A DNA stretch of 64,000 nucleotides from Roseomonas acroporae (GTDB lineage Bacteria; Pseudomonadota; Alphaproteobacteria; Acetobacterales; Acetobacteraceae): NCBI RefSeq assembly GCF_023223525.1, contig NZ_JALPRX010000006.1, positions 1-64,000 of the forward strand, read 5' to 3'. The notes below the pieces were generated by a model that ran no database searches, was not told the origin of the DNA, and saw only the letters and a list, made by a program, of their open reading frames with translations. The position numbers were made by a program, and so were the translations under genes. Shown one piece after another: positions 47,538 through 56,828 of this stretch; the first letter of the stretch is position 1, and every line of letters starts with the position of its first letter.

Positions 47538-47878
47538 CGGCGCCGCTCCCGCCCGTCCACGTGGTCGGTGCCGGTCAGGCCGCGCGCGGCGAGCAGCACC
47601 ACCAGGAACAGCGCCGTGGTGGCGAAGCCGATCACGATCGCGGTCAGCACCAGCGCCTGCGGCAGCGGGTCGGCATGCTGCGCCAGGCTGCCGGTGCCGC
47701 CGGGCGCCAGGATCGGCGCGGCGTTGCTGCGCAGCCGCCCCATGCCGAAGATGAACAGGTTGACGGCGTAGGCGAGCAGGGAGAGGCCGATGATCACCTG
47801 GAAGGTGCGCGGCCTGAACAGCAGCCAGGCGCCGGAGCCGCCGAGCACGCCGATGCCGAGCGCGACGAGGAGTTCCAT
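47534..47878 (-). CDS. mnhC: Na+/H+ antiporter subunit C
   Basis: The 114-residue NuoK-like protein has three spans and TFQVIIGLSLLAYAVNLFIF plus DPLPQALVLTAIVIGFATTA, both diagnostic of MnhC. The ATG at 47878 sits at the mnhA stop. Confidence 0.93.
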   Translation of the reverse strand: MELLVALGIGVLGGSGAWLLFRPRTFQVIIGLSLLAYAVNLFIFGMGRLRSNAAPILAPGGTGSLAQHADPLPQALVLTAIVIGFATTALFLVVLLAARGLTGTDHVDGRERRR

Positions 47879-50800
47879 CAGCGGTTCTCCGGCAGGGAGG
47901 CCGGCAGGCGGGCGGGAGGGGCGGCGCCGGCCGCGCCCGGCCCGGCCCTGGGCGGGTCTCCGGTCGTGGCCAGGGAGGGGGCCAGGGAAGGGGCCTGGGA
48001 CGATGAGGAAGGCGAGGCCAGCGCCGCCGCCGAGCCGGGCACCGCCGCCTCGGCGAGGCTGTCGGCCGCGTGCGCCGCCGGCCGGAGCCGGGCCGGCAAG
48101 GCGCGGTGGCTGCGCAGGGACTGGTGCGCGAGCGCGATGAGGATCAGCACCGTCGCGCCGAGCACCAGCGAATAGACGCCGATGTCGAACAGCAGCGCGC
48201 TCGCGACCGGCACCTTGCCGATCACCGGCAGCGTCTCGTAGGCGAAGTAGGTGGTGAGGAAGGGCCGGTCGAAGGCGATCGCCGCCGCCCCGGTGCCGGC
48301 GGCGAGCAGCAGCCCGGTGCCCATCCAGCGCAGCGGGTGGATGCGCAGGTGGTCCTCCACCCAGCGCGCCCCGCCCGCCATGTACTGCAGGATGATCGCG
48401 ACCGACATGGTCAGCCCCGCCACGAAGCCGCCGCCCGGCAGGTCGTGCCCGCGCAGCAGCAGGTAGATCGCGACGACGCCGATCACCGGGAACAGCAGCC
48501 GCATGATGACGCCCGGCACCAGCAGCCAGTCCTGCACCGTGTCGCCCACCGTGCGGCCGGGATGCGCCTCGTCGTAGGCGGTCTGGTCGCGCTGCTGCTC
48601 CGGCAGCGCGATGCTGTCGGGCGCGGGCCGGAAGCGGCGCAGCAGCGCGAACACGGCGAGCGCCACGACGGCGAGGACCGTGATCTCGCCCATCGTGTCG
48701 AAGCCGCGGAAATCGACCAGGATGACGTTGACGACGTTGGTGCCGCCGCCCTCGGTGTAGGCGCGCGCCAGGAAGTGCCGCGAGATCGAGTCCGGCAGCG
48801 GCCGCGTCATCACCGCGTAGGCCAGCGCCGCGAGTCCCGCGCCGGTCGCCACGGCGAGCAGCAGGTCGCGCAGCCGGCGCAGCCGCGGCAGCAGGCCGGG
48901 ACCGGCGGCGTCGAAGCCGTCGTCGGGGAGGCGCTTGGGCAGCCAGCGCAGGCCGAGCAGCAGCAGCACCGTGGTCACCACCTCCACCAGGAGCTGCGTC
49001 AGGGCGAGGTCGGGCGCCGAGAACCAGACGAAGGTGATGCAGGTGACGAGGCCGGCGCCGCCGAGCAGGATCAGCGCCGCGAGGCGGTGGAACTTGGCCT
49101 GCCAGGCGGCGCCCACGGCGCAGGCCGCGCCGATCAGCCAGACCAGCCCGAGCGCCGGGTCCAGCCCCGCGAGCGCCGGCGGCGCGAGGCCGAGCCCGCG
49201 CAGCAGCGCCGGCGCGGCGCCCGCCACCAGCGTGACGGCGGCCACCAGCCGCAGCTGCGGCTGCAGCCGCCGCGTGCCGAGCAGCCGCTCCAGCGTGCGC
49301 GCGAGGCGCCAGGAGAGGAACACCACCGTGCGCTCGAAGATGCGCTGGCCCTTGAGGTGGCGCAGCACCGGCGGCCCCTCCATGCCGCGCCGGAAGTGGC
49401 GCTGCAGCAGCGCGTAGAGCCCGACCCCGGCGGCGAGCGCGATCATGCTCATCACCAGCGGCTGGTTCACCCCGTGCCAGACGGCGAGGCTGTATTCCGG
49501 CGTCGCGTCGCCCAGCACCGCGCGCACGGCGAGGTGCAGGTACGGCCCGATCGTCGCCGCCGGCAGGATGCCGACGAAGAGGCAGAGCAGCACCAGGATC
49601 TCGACCGGCAGGCGCATCCAGCCGGGCGGCTCGTGCGGCTGGCGCGGCAGGTCCGTGGCCGGGGGGCCGAAGAAGGCGCCGTGGATGAAGCGCAGCGAGT
49701 AGGCGACGCTGAAGCCGCTCGCCAGCATCGCCGCCGCCGGCAGCACGCCGCGCAGGAATTCCAGCGGCACCGTCGCCGAGAGCGACTCGGCGAAGAACAT
49801 CTCCTTGGAGAGGAAGCCGTTCAGCAGCGGCACCCCGGCCATGGCCGAGGCCGCCACCACGGCGAGGCGGGTGGTGAAGGGCATCGAGGCGTTGAGGCCG
49901 GAGAGGCGGCGTATGTCGCGCGTGCCGGTCTCGTGGTCGATGATGCCGGCGGCCATGAACAGCGAGGCCTTGAAGGTGGCGTGGTTCATGGTGTGGAACA
50001 CCGCCGCCACCAGGGCGAGGTTGCTGTTGAGGCCGATCAGCAGCGTGATCAGCCCGAGATGGCTGATGGTGGAGTAGGCCAGCAGGCCCTTCAGGTCGTT
50101 CTGGAAGATGGCGATGTAGGCGCCGACCACCAGCGTCGTCAGCCCGGCCGAGCCGACCAGCCAGAACCACGCATCCGTGCCCGAGAGCACCGGCCAGAGG
50201 CGGATCATCAGGAAGATGCCGGCCTTCACCAGAGTCGCGGAATGGAGGTAGGCCGAGACCGGCGTGGGCGCCGCCATGGCGTGGGGCAGCCAGAAGTGGA
50301 AGGGGAATTGCGCGCTCTTGGTCAGGGCGCCGAGCAGGATGAGCACCAGCGCCACGAGGTAGAGCGGGTGCTCGCGGACCCGGTCGCCCGCCGAGAGCAC
50401 GAGGTCGAGGTCGTAGCCGCCGACGATGTGCCCGAGCACCAGCACGCCCGCGAACAGGGCGAGCCCGCCGGTCGCCGTCACGGTCAGCGCCATGCGCGCG
50501 CCGTCGCGCGCGGCCGGCGTGTGGTACCAGTAGCCGATCAGCAGGAAGGAGAAGAGGCTGGTCAGCTCCCAGAAGAAGGCGAGCTGCACGAGGTTGCCCG
50601 ACAGCACCATCCCGGTCATCGCCCCCATGAAGGCGAGCAGGAAGGTGAAGAAGCGCGGCACCGGGTCCTCGCGCGACATGTAGTAGCGGGCGTAGAGCAC
50701 GACCAGCCCGCCGATGCCGCTCACCAGCGCCGCGAAGACCCAGGCGAGCCCGTCCAGCCGGACCGAGAATTCGAGGCCGAGCTGCGGCATCCAGGCGAAG

Positions 50801-50988
50801 TCGGCCCGCGCCACCCCGCCGGCCGCGACCGTCGGGTAGAAGGCCCAGAGCAGCAGGAAGGCGGCGAGCGCGGTGCCGCCGGCGATCCAGGCGGCGGCGT
50901 TGCGCGCATGGGTGGGCAGCAGGCCGGTCGCGCAGGCGCCGATCCAGGGCAGGGCGATGGCGGCGAGCAGGAGGACTTCGTCAGGCAT
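47878..50988 (-). CDS. mnhA: Na+/H+ antiporter fused subunits A and B
   Basis: The 1036-residue protein starts with a NuoL-like domain (FWELTSLFSFLLIGYWYHTP, KSAQFPFHFWLPHAMAAPTP, HTMNHATFKASLFMAAGIID), then an MbhD-like part, and ends with an MnhB domain (PGGGFVAGLTMSVAIILQYM). The A-B fusion followed by C-D-E-F-G matches group 2 Mrp (mrpA'CDEFG) operons. The complex exchanges Na+ (or K+) for protons and supports pH and salt tolerance. The C-terminal about 80 residues are Ala/Pro/Ser-rich with no family counterpart. Confidence 0.92.
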   Translation of the reverse strand: MPDEVLLLAAIALPWIGACATGLLPTHARNAAAWIAGGTALAAFLLLWAFYPTVAAGGVARADFAWMPQLGLEFSVRLDGLAWVFAALVSGIGGLVVLYARYYMSREDPVPRFFTFLLAFMGAMTGMVLSGNLVQLAFFWELTSLFSFLLIGYWYHTPAARDGARMALTVTATGGLALFAGVLVLGHIVGGYDLDLVLSAGDRVREHPLYLVALVLILLGALTKSAQFPFHFWLPHAMAAPTPVSAYLHSATLVKAGIFLMIRLWPVLSGTDAWFWLVGSAGLTTLVVGAYIAIFQNDLKGLLAYSTISHLGLITLLIGLNSNLALVAAVFHTMNHATFKASLFMAAGIIDHETGTRDIRRLSGLNASMPFTTRLAVVAASAMAGVPLLNGFLSKEMFFAESLSATVPLEFLRGVLPAAAMLASGFSVAYSLRFIHGAFFGPPATDLPRQPHEPPGWMRLPVEILVLLCLFVGILPAATIGPYLHLAVRAVLGDATPEYSLAVWHGVNQPLVMSMIALAAGVGLYALLQRHFRRGMEGPPVLRHLKGQRIFERTVVFLSWRLARTLERLLGTRRLQPQLRLVAAVTLVAGAAPALLRGLGLAPPALAGLDPALGLVWLIGAACAVGAAWQAKFHRLAALILLGGAGLVTCITFVWFSAPDLALTQLLVEVVTTVLLLLGLRWLPKRLPDDGFDAAGPGLLPRLRRLRDLLLAVATGAGLAALAYAVMTRPLPDSISRHFLARAYTEGGGTNVVNVILVDFRGFDTMGEITVLAVVALAVFALLRRFRPAPDSIALPEQQRDQTAYDEAHPGRTVGDTVQDWLLVPGVIMRLLFPVIGVVAIYLLLRGHDLPGGGFVAGLTMSVAIILQYMAGGARWVEDHLRIHPLRWMGTGLLLAAGTGAAAIAFDRPFLTTYFAYETLPVIGKVPVASALLFDIGVYSLVLGATVLILIALAHQSLRSHRALPARLRPAAHAADSLAEAAVPGSAAALASPSSSSQAPSLAPSLATTGDPPRAGPGAAGAAPPARLPASLPENR

Positions 50989-51209
50989 CGTTTCCGCTGC
51001 GTCCTTTCCGGCAGGAGGGCAGGTGCCGTCGGGCGACCCGGCCCGGAAGAAGCGGCGACTTCGGGGGCGGCGGCTTCAGGGGCGGCTATCCCGGCGGCGC
51101 TCCCGATGGCCCCGCCGCCGGCCGGCGCGCGCCCGTGGCCCCGACGCGGACGGTGCCGGCCCCGGTCGGGGGCAGGGCCAGCCCGGCGGGTGGGCGCCGC
51201 CGCGGCCCG

Positions 51210-51692
51210 TCATGCGGGGTCCGGCACCGGCCCACCTCCCTGGGACAAGGCCTCGCGCAGCACCGTCAGCGCCGCCTCGGGCGTCTCGGCGCGGCGCATC
51301 CGGCGCGGCACCTGCGGGTCGCGCAGGGCACGGCAGACGCCGGACAGGGCCGGCAGGAAACCCTCCGCCTCCTCGTCCGGCCAGAGGACCGCGAGGACGA
51401 GGTCGACCGCCTCGTCGTCCTTGGCCTCGAAGTCGATCGGCCGCCGCAGCCGGGCCAGCAGCGCCACCGGCTGGTGCTCGCCCGGCAGCCGCGCATGCGG
51501 CAGCGCGATGCCCTTGCCGAGCCCGGTCGAGCCGAGCGCCTCGCGCGACCGCAACGCCTCGAAGACCTCCGTCTCGGGCAGGCCGAGGCGACGGGCGGCC
51601 TCGGCGGAAAGGGCATGGAGCAATTCGGTCTTGTTCCGCGCCTCCAGGTCCCCCAGGGCATTGCCCGTGGGAAAGAGGTCGGTGGTCTCCAT
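51210..51692 (-). CDS. ptsN: PTS EIIA-Ntr-like regulatory protein
   Basis: The 160-residue protein has the EIIA fold with the phosphorylatable His in GKGIALPHARLPG and the typical ARNKTELLHALSAEAARRLG start. PtsN links nitrogen and carbon status and often controls K+ transport. The ATG at 51692 has AGGAGA upstream. It lies alone, upstream of the Mrp operon on the same strand, without rpoN or hpf, which are its usual neighbours. Confidence 0.85.
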   Translation of the reverse strand: METTDLFPTGNALGDLEARNKTELLHALSAEAARRLGLPETEVFEALRSREALGSTGLGKGIALPHARLPGEHQPVALLARLRRPIDFEAKDDEAVDLVLAVLWPDEEAEGFLPALSGVCRALRDPQVPRRMRRAETPEAALTVLREALSQGGGPVPDPA

Positions 51693-52166
51693 CGCCTGCG
51701 CTCTCCTGCCTCGTCGCCCGCGGCCGGGTTCCGGCACGCAACCGCTTCCCGTGTCGCATGCCTCGGCAGGCGGACGCCAGCCGTCTCGGGCACGGCCTTC
51801 CGCCTCGTGAAGGGCATGCGCGGCCGGGGGCACCGTGCGTGCGGTGGCGGGCCGCGCGGACCGGCCGGTGCCGCCGCGCGCACGATACCGCCTCGCGCCG
51901 CCGCCCACCCACGCCTGCTCCGCCGCCGGAACGACCGCGTCGGGCCCAGGGCGGACCGGTATCGCGCGCGGATCCGGCCGGGGAGCGGCGGCCCGCCGGT
52001 CCGAAGAATCAGGCCGATCCGCGCCGAGGCGGACCGGTGCGGGACCGGGACGCACGGGCAGGCCGCCGACGAGCCGGTGCGGCGCGGAAGGCCGCCGGCC
52101 ATCCCGCAAGCCCGGATCGGGCCGTCCGCCGCGCGCCAGCGGTCCCCCTGCCGGTGGGAAGGCGGA
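51693..52166. other. Intergenic region between ptsN and hydrolase gene
   Basis: This 474-base, very GC-rich gap lies between two minus-strand genes. All open frames in it look like random GC-rich translation. It should contain the ptsN promoter, which I cannot pinpoint. Confidence 0.35.
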
Positions 52167-53330
52167 TCAGGGCAGGGTCCCGCGGCCCGTGCCGGGCACG
52201 CCGGCATTGCCCGAGGCGCCCGACAGCGCCTCGTTGGCGAGGATCGCGGCGCGGATGCCTGCCACCAGCGCCCGCGTCGTGGCGGCGTTGTTGAGACCGT
52301 TCTGATAGGCCACGGCGTAGGAGCGCCCCCCGGGCCCGCGCAGCACCAGCCCTTCCGAGATGACCTCCCGGCCCGTCTTCAGCGGGCCGAGGCCGATCTT
52401 GTCGAGGGCGAGGCGGGAATTGTCGAAGCCCACGGGGGATGGGTCGCGGGTGAGCCAGGACTGGTCGGCGTCGTGCCCGGGCTTGGCCTCGCCGCGCGCG
52501 GCGCGGCCGAGACGCCCGCGCATCTCGGCGCAGCTCGGCTTGTCCAGCAGGCCGCCGACGGCGATGAGCGCCATCAGCTTCGCCACGGTGAAGGCGGTGG
52601 AGGCCTGCGCCACGTCGCCGTCATTGGCGGAGGGGATCCGCGCATAGGGCCAGGTCGAGCCCCCGGAGAAGTCGCCGCCGACGTAGAAGCCCGTTTTGGT
52701 GGGGCTGTCGAACAGCCCGGCCGCCTCCAGCGCGCCGTTGAGGTAGGCATAGCCCTGGCCGCGCACGCAGCGGCCGGTCTCCGGATTCTCGCTGGAGACG
52801 ATCATGTTCTCCAGGCTGTTGCGCATGCCGGGCTGGAATTCGACGGCGAGTCCGGAGCCGAAGCGGCCGGCCGTGAACACCTTGTCCCAGCTCGGGATGC
52901 GGTGCTCGCGGCGCAGCGGCGCGCCGGCGATCACCGGCGAGGCCCTGGCGATGAAGGGGTCGAGCTCGGCGCGCGCCGCGGCGAAGAAGGCCGGGCCGTT
53001 CGCGGGGGAGCGGAGGGTGGCGAAGCGGCGCGCGAGGTCCCGCAGCGCGTAGAGCGAATACTGCACGCCGACCTTCACGAGGCTGGCCGTGTAGTGGACC
53101 GTTCCGTCCTCGGCGCCGCCGAAGGGAAGGTCGGCGGGCGGCGACGGGTCGTCGGCCAGGACGCCGAGATCGATCAGGCAGAGCGAGACGGGCTTGCCGT
53201 TGCCGCCGGCCGGCAGCGCCGCCGCGGCGGCCTTGACCGCCGCGTCCAGCCGGCCGTTGCGGGTGAAGGTGATGCCGGGCGCCGGCGGGAACAGGGCGAG
53301 CGGCGGCGCCATCGGAGGCGGAGGGGCCAT
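52167..53330 (-). CDS. Beta-lactamase-fold serine hydrolase
   Basis: The 387-residue protein shows the three class A-type motifs in order: S-x-x-K in HYTASLVKVGVQY, an S-x-N-like SSEN about 95 residues later and KTG in GPLKTGREVISEGLVLRG. The KTG is followed by the expected beta strand. The first 20 residues are Pro-rich with no clear signal peptide, so a cytoplasmic or unusual location is possible. It may be an esterase or peptidase rather than an antibiotic-resistance enzyme; sequence alone does not decide. Confidence 0.65.
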   Translation of the reverse strand: MAPPPPMAPPLALFPPAPGITFTRNGRLDAAVKAAAAALPAGGNGKPVSLCLIDLGVLADDPSPPADLPFGGAEDGTVHYTASLVKVGVQYSLYALRDLARRFATLRSPANGPAFFAAARAELDPFIARASPVIAGAPLRREHRIPSWDKVFTAGRFGSGLAVEFQPGMRNSLENMIVSSENPETGRCVRGQGYAYLNGALEAAGLFDSPTKTGFYVGGDFSGGSTWPYARIPSANDGDVAQASTAFTVAKLMALIAVGGLLDKPSCAEMRGRLGRAARGEAKPGHDADQSWLTRDPSPVGFDNSRLALDKIGLGPLKTGREVISEGLVLRGPGGRSYAVAYQNGLNNAATTRALVAGIRAAILANEALSGASGNAGVPGTGRGTLP

Positions 53331-53650
53331 GGGAACGCCTCGACCGGTGTTTCAGCCGGCAAGCCTGCCGGGATCGGCTTACGCCCGGCTGATGGTTCCG
53401 GCTCGGGGCCTGGTTTCCAGGGCGGCCGCACGCCTTCGGGTTTCCAGGGCGGCTGCACGCCTTCGAGCCTGTCCGCCCTCCGGCGAGCCGCTCCGGTGGC
53501 CAACCGGCGCCGTGCGCCGCCGTGCCGGCCCGCCGCCGCGTGCCGTCTCCGGCGTGCGGGGCCGGCCGCCTCGCCGGCGATCCGCCGCGGCCGCCGGCAT
53601 TCCCGCATCCGCCATGGCGCGACGGGGCGGTGCACGGCCTTGGGAAGGAC
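53331..53650. other. Intergenic region with 27-bp tandem repeat
   Basis: This 320-base gap lies between the ABC ATPase end and the hydrolase start. It contains a tandem repeat (53412-53465), a relative of the repeats that flank nasA (53473-53493) and no convincing gene. Confidence 0.4.
53412..53465. repeat. 27-bp tandem direct repeat, two copies
   Basis: Units 53412-53438 and 53439-53465 differ by one base. On the minus strand one frame would code two 9-residue EGVxPPWKP units, but no supported gene covers it. Confidence 0.8.
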
Positions 53651-54463
53651 CTACGCCTCCGTCGCCGCGGCCCGGCGTACCTCCTCGCGTATCTCGCCCA
53701 TCAGCCTGGCCTTGAGCGCCCCGAACGCCGAGGTGGTCTTCACCGTCCAGTCGCGCGGGTAGGGCAGGGGGACCGGCAGGTCCGCCTTCACCCGCCCGGG
53801 CCGTGCCGACATCACCAGCACGCGCGAGGCCAGGAACACCGCCTCGTCGATGTCGTGCGTCACGAACAGCACCGTCTTGCGCGCCCCGGCGGCATCGGCG
53901 GCCCAGACCTCCAGCAGCAGCTCCTGCATCAGCTCCCGCGTCTGGTGGTCGAGCGCGCCGAAGGGCTCGTCGAGCAGCAGGATGGCCGGGTCGTTGGCCA
54001 GGGCGCGGGCCAGGGCGGTGCGCTGCTGCATGCCGCCCGAGAGCTGGCGCGGCCAGTGCCCCTCGAAGCCGCGGAGCCCGACGCGGGCGATCAGCCGTGC
54101 CGCGATCTCCCGCTGCGCCGCCTCCGGCAGGCCGCGTTCGCGCGGGCCGAAGCGGATGTTCTGCTCCACGGTGAGCCAGGGGAACAGGGTGTAGGACTGG
54201 AACACCATGCCGCGCTCCGGCCCCGGCCCGGTGACGGGGCGGCCGGCCAGGGTGACGCTGCCGGCGGTCGGCCGGTCGAGCCCGGCGACGATGCGCAGCA
54301 GCGTGGACTTGCCGCAGCCGGAGGGGCCGAGGATGGCGACGAACTCGCCCGGCGCGACGGAGAGGGTGGTGGGCTGCAGGGCAAGGGTGGGGCCGGCGCG
54401 GCCGCGCGCGGGGAAGGTACGGGTGACCGCCTCGACGGCAAGCCTCGGGTTCGTCGCGTCCAT
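53651..54463 (-). CDS. NitT/TauT-type ABC transporter ATP-binding protein
   Basis: The 270-residue ATPase has Walker A (GPSGCGKSTLL), Q-loop VFQSYTLFPWL, signature LSGGMQQRTALARAL, Walker B (ILLLDEPFGALD) and H-loop THDIDEA. It is the third gene of a binding protein-permease-ATPase set read on the minus strand. The SsuB/TauB group cannot be told apart by substrate from sequence. Confidence 0.88.
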   Translation of the reverse strand: MDATNPRLAVEAVTRTFPARGRAGPTLALQPTTLSVAPGEFVAILGPSGCGKSTLLRIVAGLDRPTAGSVTLAGRPVTGPGPERGMVFQSYTLFPWLTVEQNIRFGPRERGLPEAAQREIAARLIARVGLRGFEGHWPRQLSGGMQQRTALARALANDPAILLLDEPFGALDHQTRELMQELLLEVWAADAAGARKTVLFVTHDIDEAVFLASRVLVMSARPGRVKADLPVPLPYPRDWTVKTTSAFGALKARLMGEIREEVRRAAATEA

Positions 54464-54657
54464 CGCCTACCCTGCCGTGGTCGCGGTGGCGGCGGGGCGC
54501 GCCCCGGGCGCCGCCTTCGCCCGCAAGCGGCCGCCACGGATCGGGCGGGCCGCCGGCCCCGGCACCCGGGCATGCCGCGCGCCGCGTCCCGGGCGGGGGC
54601 GGCGGCGCCACCCGGCGGGCGGTCCCGCCTTCGCGCGGCCTCCCGGGGCCACGCCCC

Positions 54658-55431
54658 TCACAGGGCCGCCCAGGGGAACAGCGCCCGGTTCGCGGCCTTG
54701 AACAGGAAGTCCGTCACCAGCCCGATCACGCCGATGGTGACGATGCCGAAGATCATCTGCCCGGTGTCGAGCAGGCGCTGGCTGTCCATGATCATGTGGC
54801 CGATGCCCGAGGTGGCGCCGATCAGCTCGGCCACGATCACGTAGGTCCAGGCCCAGCCGAGCACGAGGCGCAGCGCCTCGGCGATGCCGGGCGCGGCCGC
54901 CGGCACGATCACCCGGCGCAGGATGCCGCCCCGGCGCGCGCCGAGCGTGGTGGCCGCCTCCACCAGGTCCGGCCGCGTGCCGCCGGCGATCACCGAGACC
55001 ATGATGACGATCTGGAACACCGAGCCGATCACGATCACCGAGAGCTTCTGCGCCTCGCCGACGCCGGCCCAGAGGATCAGCAGCGGGATGAAGGCCGAGG
55101 CCGGCAGGTAGCGGGCGAAGGAGATGAACGGCTCGAAGAAGGCCTCGACCGGCTTGAAGGCGCCCATCAGCAGGCCGAGCGGCACGCCGATCAGCGCCGC
55201 GATGGCGAAGCCGCCCAGCACCCGGCCCACCGTCACCGCGATGTCGCCGAGGAAGCCGAACTCGGTCAGCAGCGACCAGCCCGAGCGCAGCGTCTGCCCG
55301 GGCGAGGCGAGGAAGAGCGGCTGCACGAAGCCGCCCTCCGTGGCGAGCGCCCAGAGCCCGATGAAGAGGGCGAAGAAGCCCAGGCCCAACGCCAGGCGCA
55401 GCCCCGGCGGGACCGGGCGCAGCGGTTCCAA
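54658..55431 (-). CDS. NitT/TauT-type ABC transporter permease
   Basis: The 257-residue membrane protein has about six spans and the EAA-like loop TRPDLVEAATTLGARRGGIL, then AELIGATSGIGHMI. It starts 12 bases after the binding protein stop, and 194 bases separate it from the ATPase gene, unusually far for this operon type. Confidence 0.88.
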   Translation of the reverse strand: MEPLRPVPPGLRLALGLGFFALFIGLWALATEGGFVQPLFLASPGQTLRSGWSLLTEFGFLGDIAVTVGRVLGGFAIAALIGVPLGLLMGAFKPVEAFFEPFISFARYLPASAFIPLLILWAGVGEAQKLSVIVIGSVFQIVIMVSVIAGGTRPDLVEAATTLGARRGGILRRVIVPAAAPGIAEALRLVLGWAWTYVIVAELIGATSGIGHMIMDSQRLLDTGQMIFGIVTIGVIGLVTDFLFKAANRALFPWAAL

Positions 55432-55443
55432 GGGCGCCGCCCC

Positions 55444-56424
55444 TCAGGTCACGAAACGCTTGTCGAGCAGCGGGCCGAGATCGGGGATGGCGCGGATCAC
55501 GCCCGTCTCCTTCTGCACCTCGGCCGCCTCCTGCATGAAGGCCGGCAGGCCGTTGGTCACGTAGTCGCGGTTCATCCCGGCATCGAGCCATTCGATGAAC
55601 TGCGCCGAGGCCTTGAACTGATCGCCGGTCTGGTTGACCCGCCTGCCCATGATCTCGAAGGCGCGGTCCGGCTCCTTGCCGATCAGGGCGATGGCGTCGA
55701 ACCAGGACTTCACCACGCGCTTCACCGCCTCCGGGTGGTCGCGGATGAAGTCCGGCTTGAAGGCCAGCGTGTCCACGACGCAGGGGTAGTCGAGGGTGGT
55801 GGCGAGGATCTTCCCCTTGTCGGCGCCCATCGCCCGCACCTGGGAGAGATAGGGCTCGTAGGTGGCGCAGGCATCGAACTGGCCGGCGACGAAGGCCTGC
55901 GCGGCGGGCTGCGGCGCCAGCGTGGCCAGGGTGAGGTCGCGCATGGTGATGCCCGAGCCCGACTTCCTCAGCATGTAGGCCAGGGTGAAGTAGGGCGAGG
56001 TGCCGGCCCCGTCCACCGCCACCTGCTTGCCCTTGAGGTCGGCCAGCGAGCCGATGCGCGGCCGCGCCGCGATGCCGTCGCCGCCCTTGGAGCGGTCCAG
56101 CACCAGCACCTGCACCAGCGGCGCGGCGCTGGCCCAGAGGATCATCGTGTCCACCGTGGTGACGACGCAGTTCAGCGCCCCGGAGGCGAGGGCGAGGTTG
56201 CGCTCGCGCTGCGGCACGAACCGGGTCTCGACCTCGATGCCGTTGTCGCGGAACAGCCCGGCCTGCTCGGCCAGGGTCAGCGGCGCGAAGCCGGTCCAGC
56301 CCGACATGCCGATGGTGATCTTCGGCAGGGCCTGGGCGAGCGCGAGACGCGGCGCGGCCAGTTCCGCCAGGGGCGTGGCGAGCGTCGCGGCGGCCGCGCC
56401 GGTCAGCAGCTGACGGCGGAACAT
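55444..56424 (-). CDS. NitT/TauT-type ABC substrate-binding protein
   Basis: The 326-residue protein starts MFRRQLLTGAAAATLATPLA, a likely Tat signal, and continues as an NMT1/SsuA-like binding protein (GWTGFAPLTLAEQAGLFRDN, LKGKQVAVDGAGTSPYFTLA). The ATG at 56424 has AGGAGA upstream. The ligand could be a nitrogen, sulfur or pyrimidine compound; nothing here decides. Confidence 0.86.
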   Translation of the reverse strand: MFRRQLLTGAAAATLATPLAELAAPRLALAQALPKITIGMSGWTGFAPLTLAEQAGLFRDNGIEVETRFVPQRERNLALASGALNCVVTTVDTMILWASAAPLVQVLVLDRSKGGDGIAARPRIGSLADLKGKQVAVDGAGTSPYFTLAYMLRKSGSGITMRDLTLATLAPQPAAQAFVAGQFDACATYEPYLSQVRAMGADKGKILATTLDYPCVVDTLAFKPDFIRDHPEAVKRVVKSWFDAIALIGKEPDRAFEIMGRRVNQTGDQFKASAQFIEWLDAGMNRDYVTNGLPAFMQEAAEVQKETGVIRAIPDLGPLLDKRFVT

Positions 56425-56584
56425 GCGGGGATCTCCTGCGCTGCGTGTGGCGCCGCTGCGCGCGGCGTTGTGCGTTGCACAGGGTAGAGAAGCATTTTCC
56501 GCATGCAAGGCCGCGCTCGGCACGTCGCCGCCCGGCGACGGAGCGGCCCCGTCCGGCAGGGCGGGGCGCGACCGGGGAGGGCCG

Positions 56585-56782
56585 TCAGTTCCGCTCCGGA
56601 TCCGGGTCGAGCAGGCGCAGCAACTCCTCCGGCACGGGCTCCGAGAGGGTGGCGTCGTAGAGGCGTCCGAGCTCGTCGCGGACCCAGCGGTCGAAGGCGA
56701 GCTCGCCGGGCTCGGGCGGCAGGCGGACTTCCCCATCGGTCGCGGACCGTGGATCGGTCGGGTTGCGAGGGGCGGTCATCAT
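56585..56782 (-). CDS. nepR: NepR-like anti-sigma factor
   Basis: The 65-residue protein matches the NepR core FDRWVRDELGRLYDATLSEP followed by VPEELLRLLD. NepR holds the ECF sigma factor EcfG until phosphorylated PhyR binds it during general stress. It lies 46 bases downstream of phyR on the same strand. Two adjacent ATG codons (56782 and 56779) are both possible, with AAGG a few bases upstream. No ecfG gene is next to it. Confidence 0.8.
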   Translation of the reverse strand: MMTAPRNPTDPRSATDGEVRLPPEPGELAFDRWVRDELGRLYDATLSEPVPEELLRLLDPDPERN

Positions 56783-56828
56783 GCTCGCCTTAAAGTCCGG
56801 CCGGCCCTCGGGTTCCGTCACGGGAGGC

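Noticed and set aside
48070-51810. A 1246-codon plus-strand open frame
   Set aside because: It lies opposite the Mrp genes, its translation is Arg/Gln/Gly/Ala noise, and the minus strand carries clear families. Similar long frames opposite nasA, nirA and treY were dropped for the same reason.
51835-52305. Plus-strand 156-codon frame in the ptsN gap
   Set aside because: Its translation is low-complexity Arg/Ala/Pro, there is no ribosome site and it overlaps the hydrolase 3' end.
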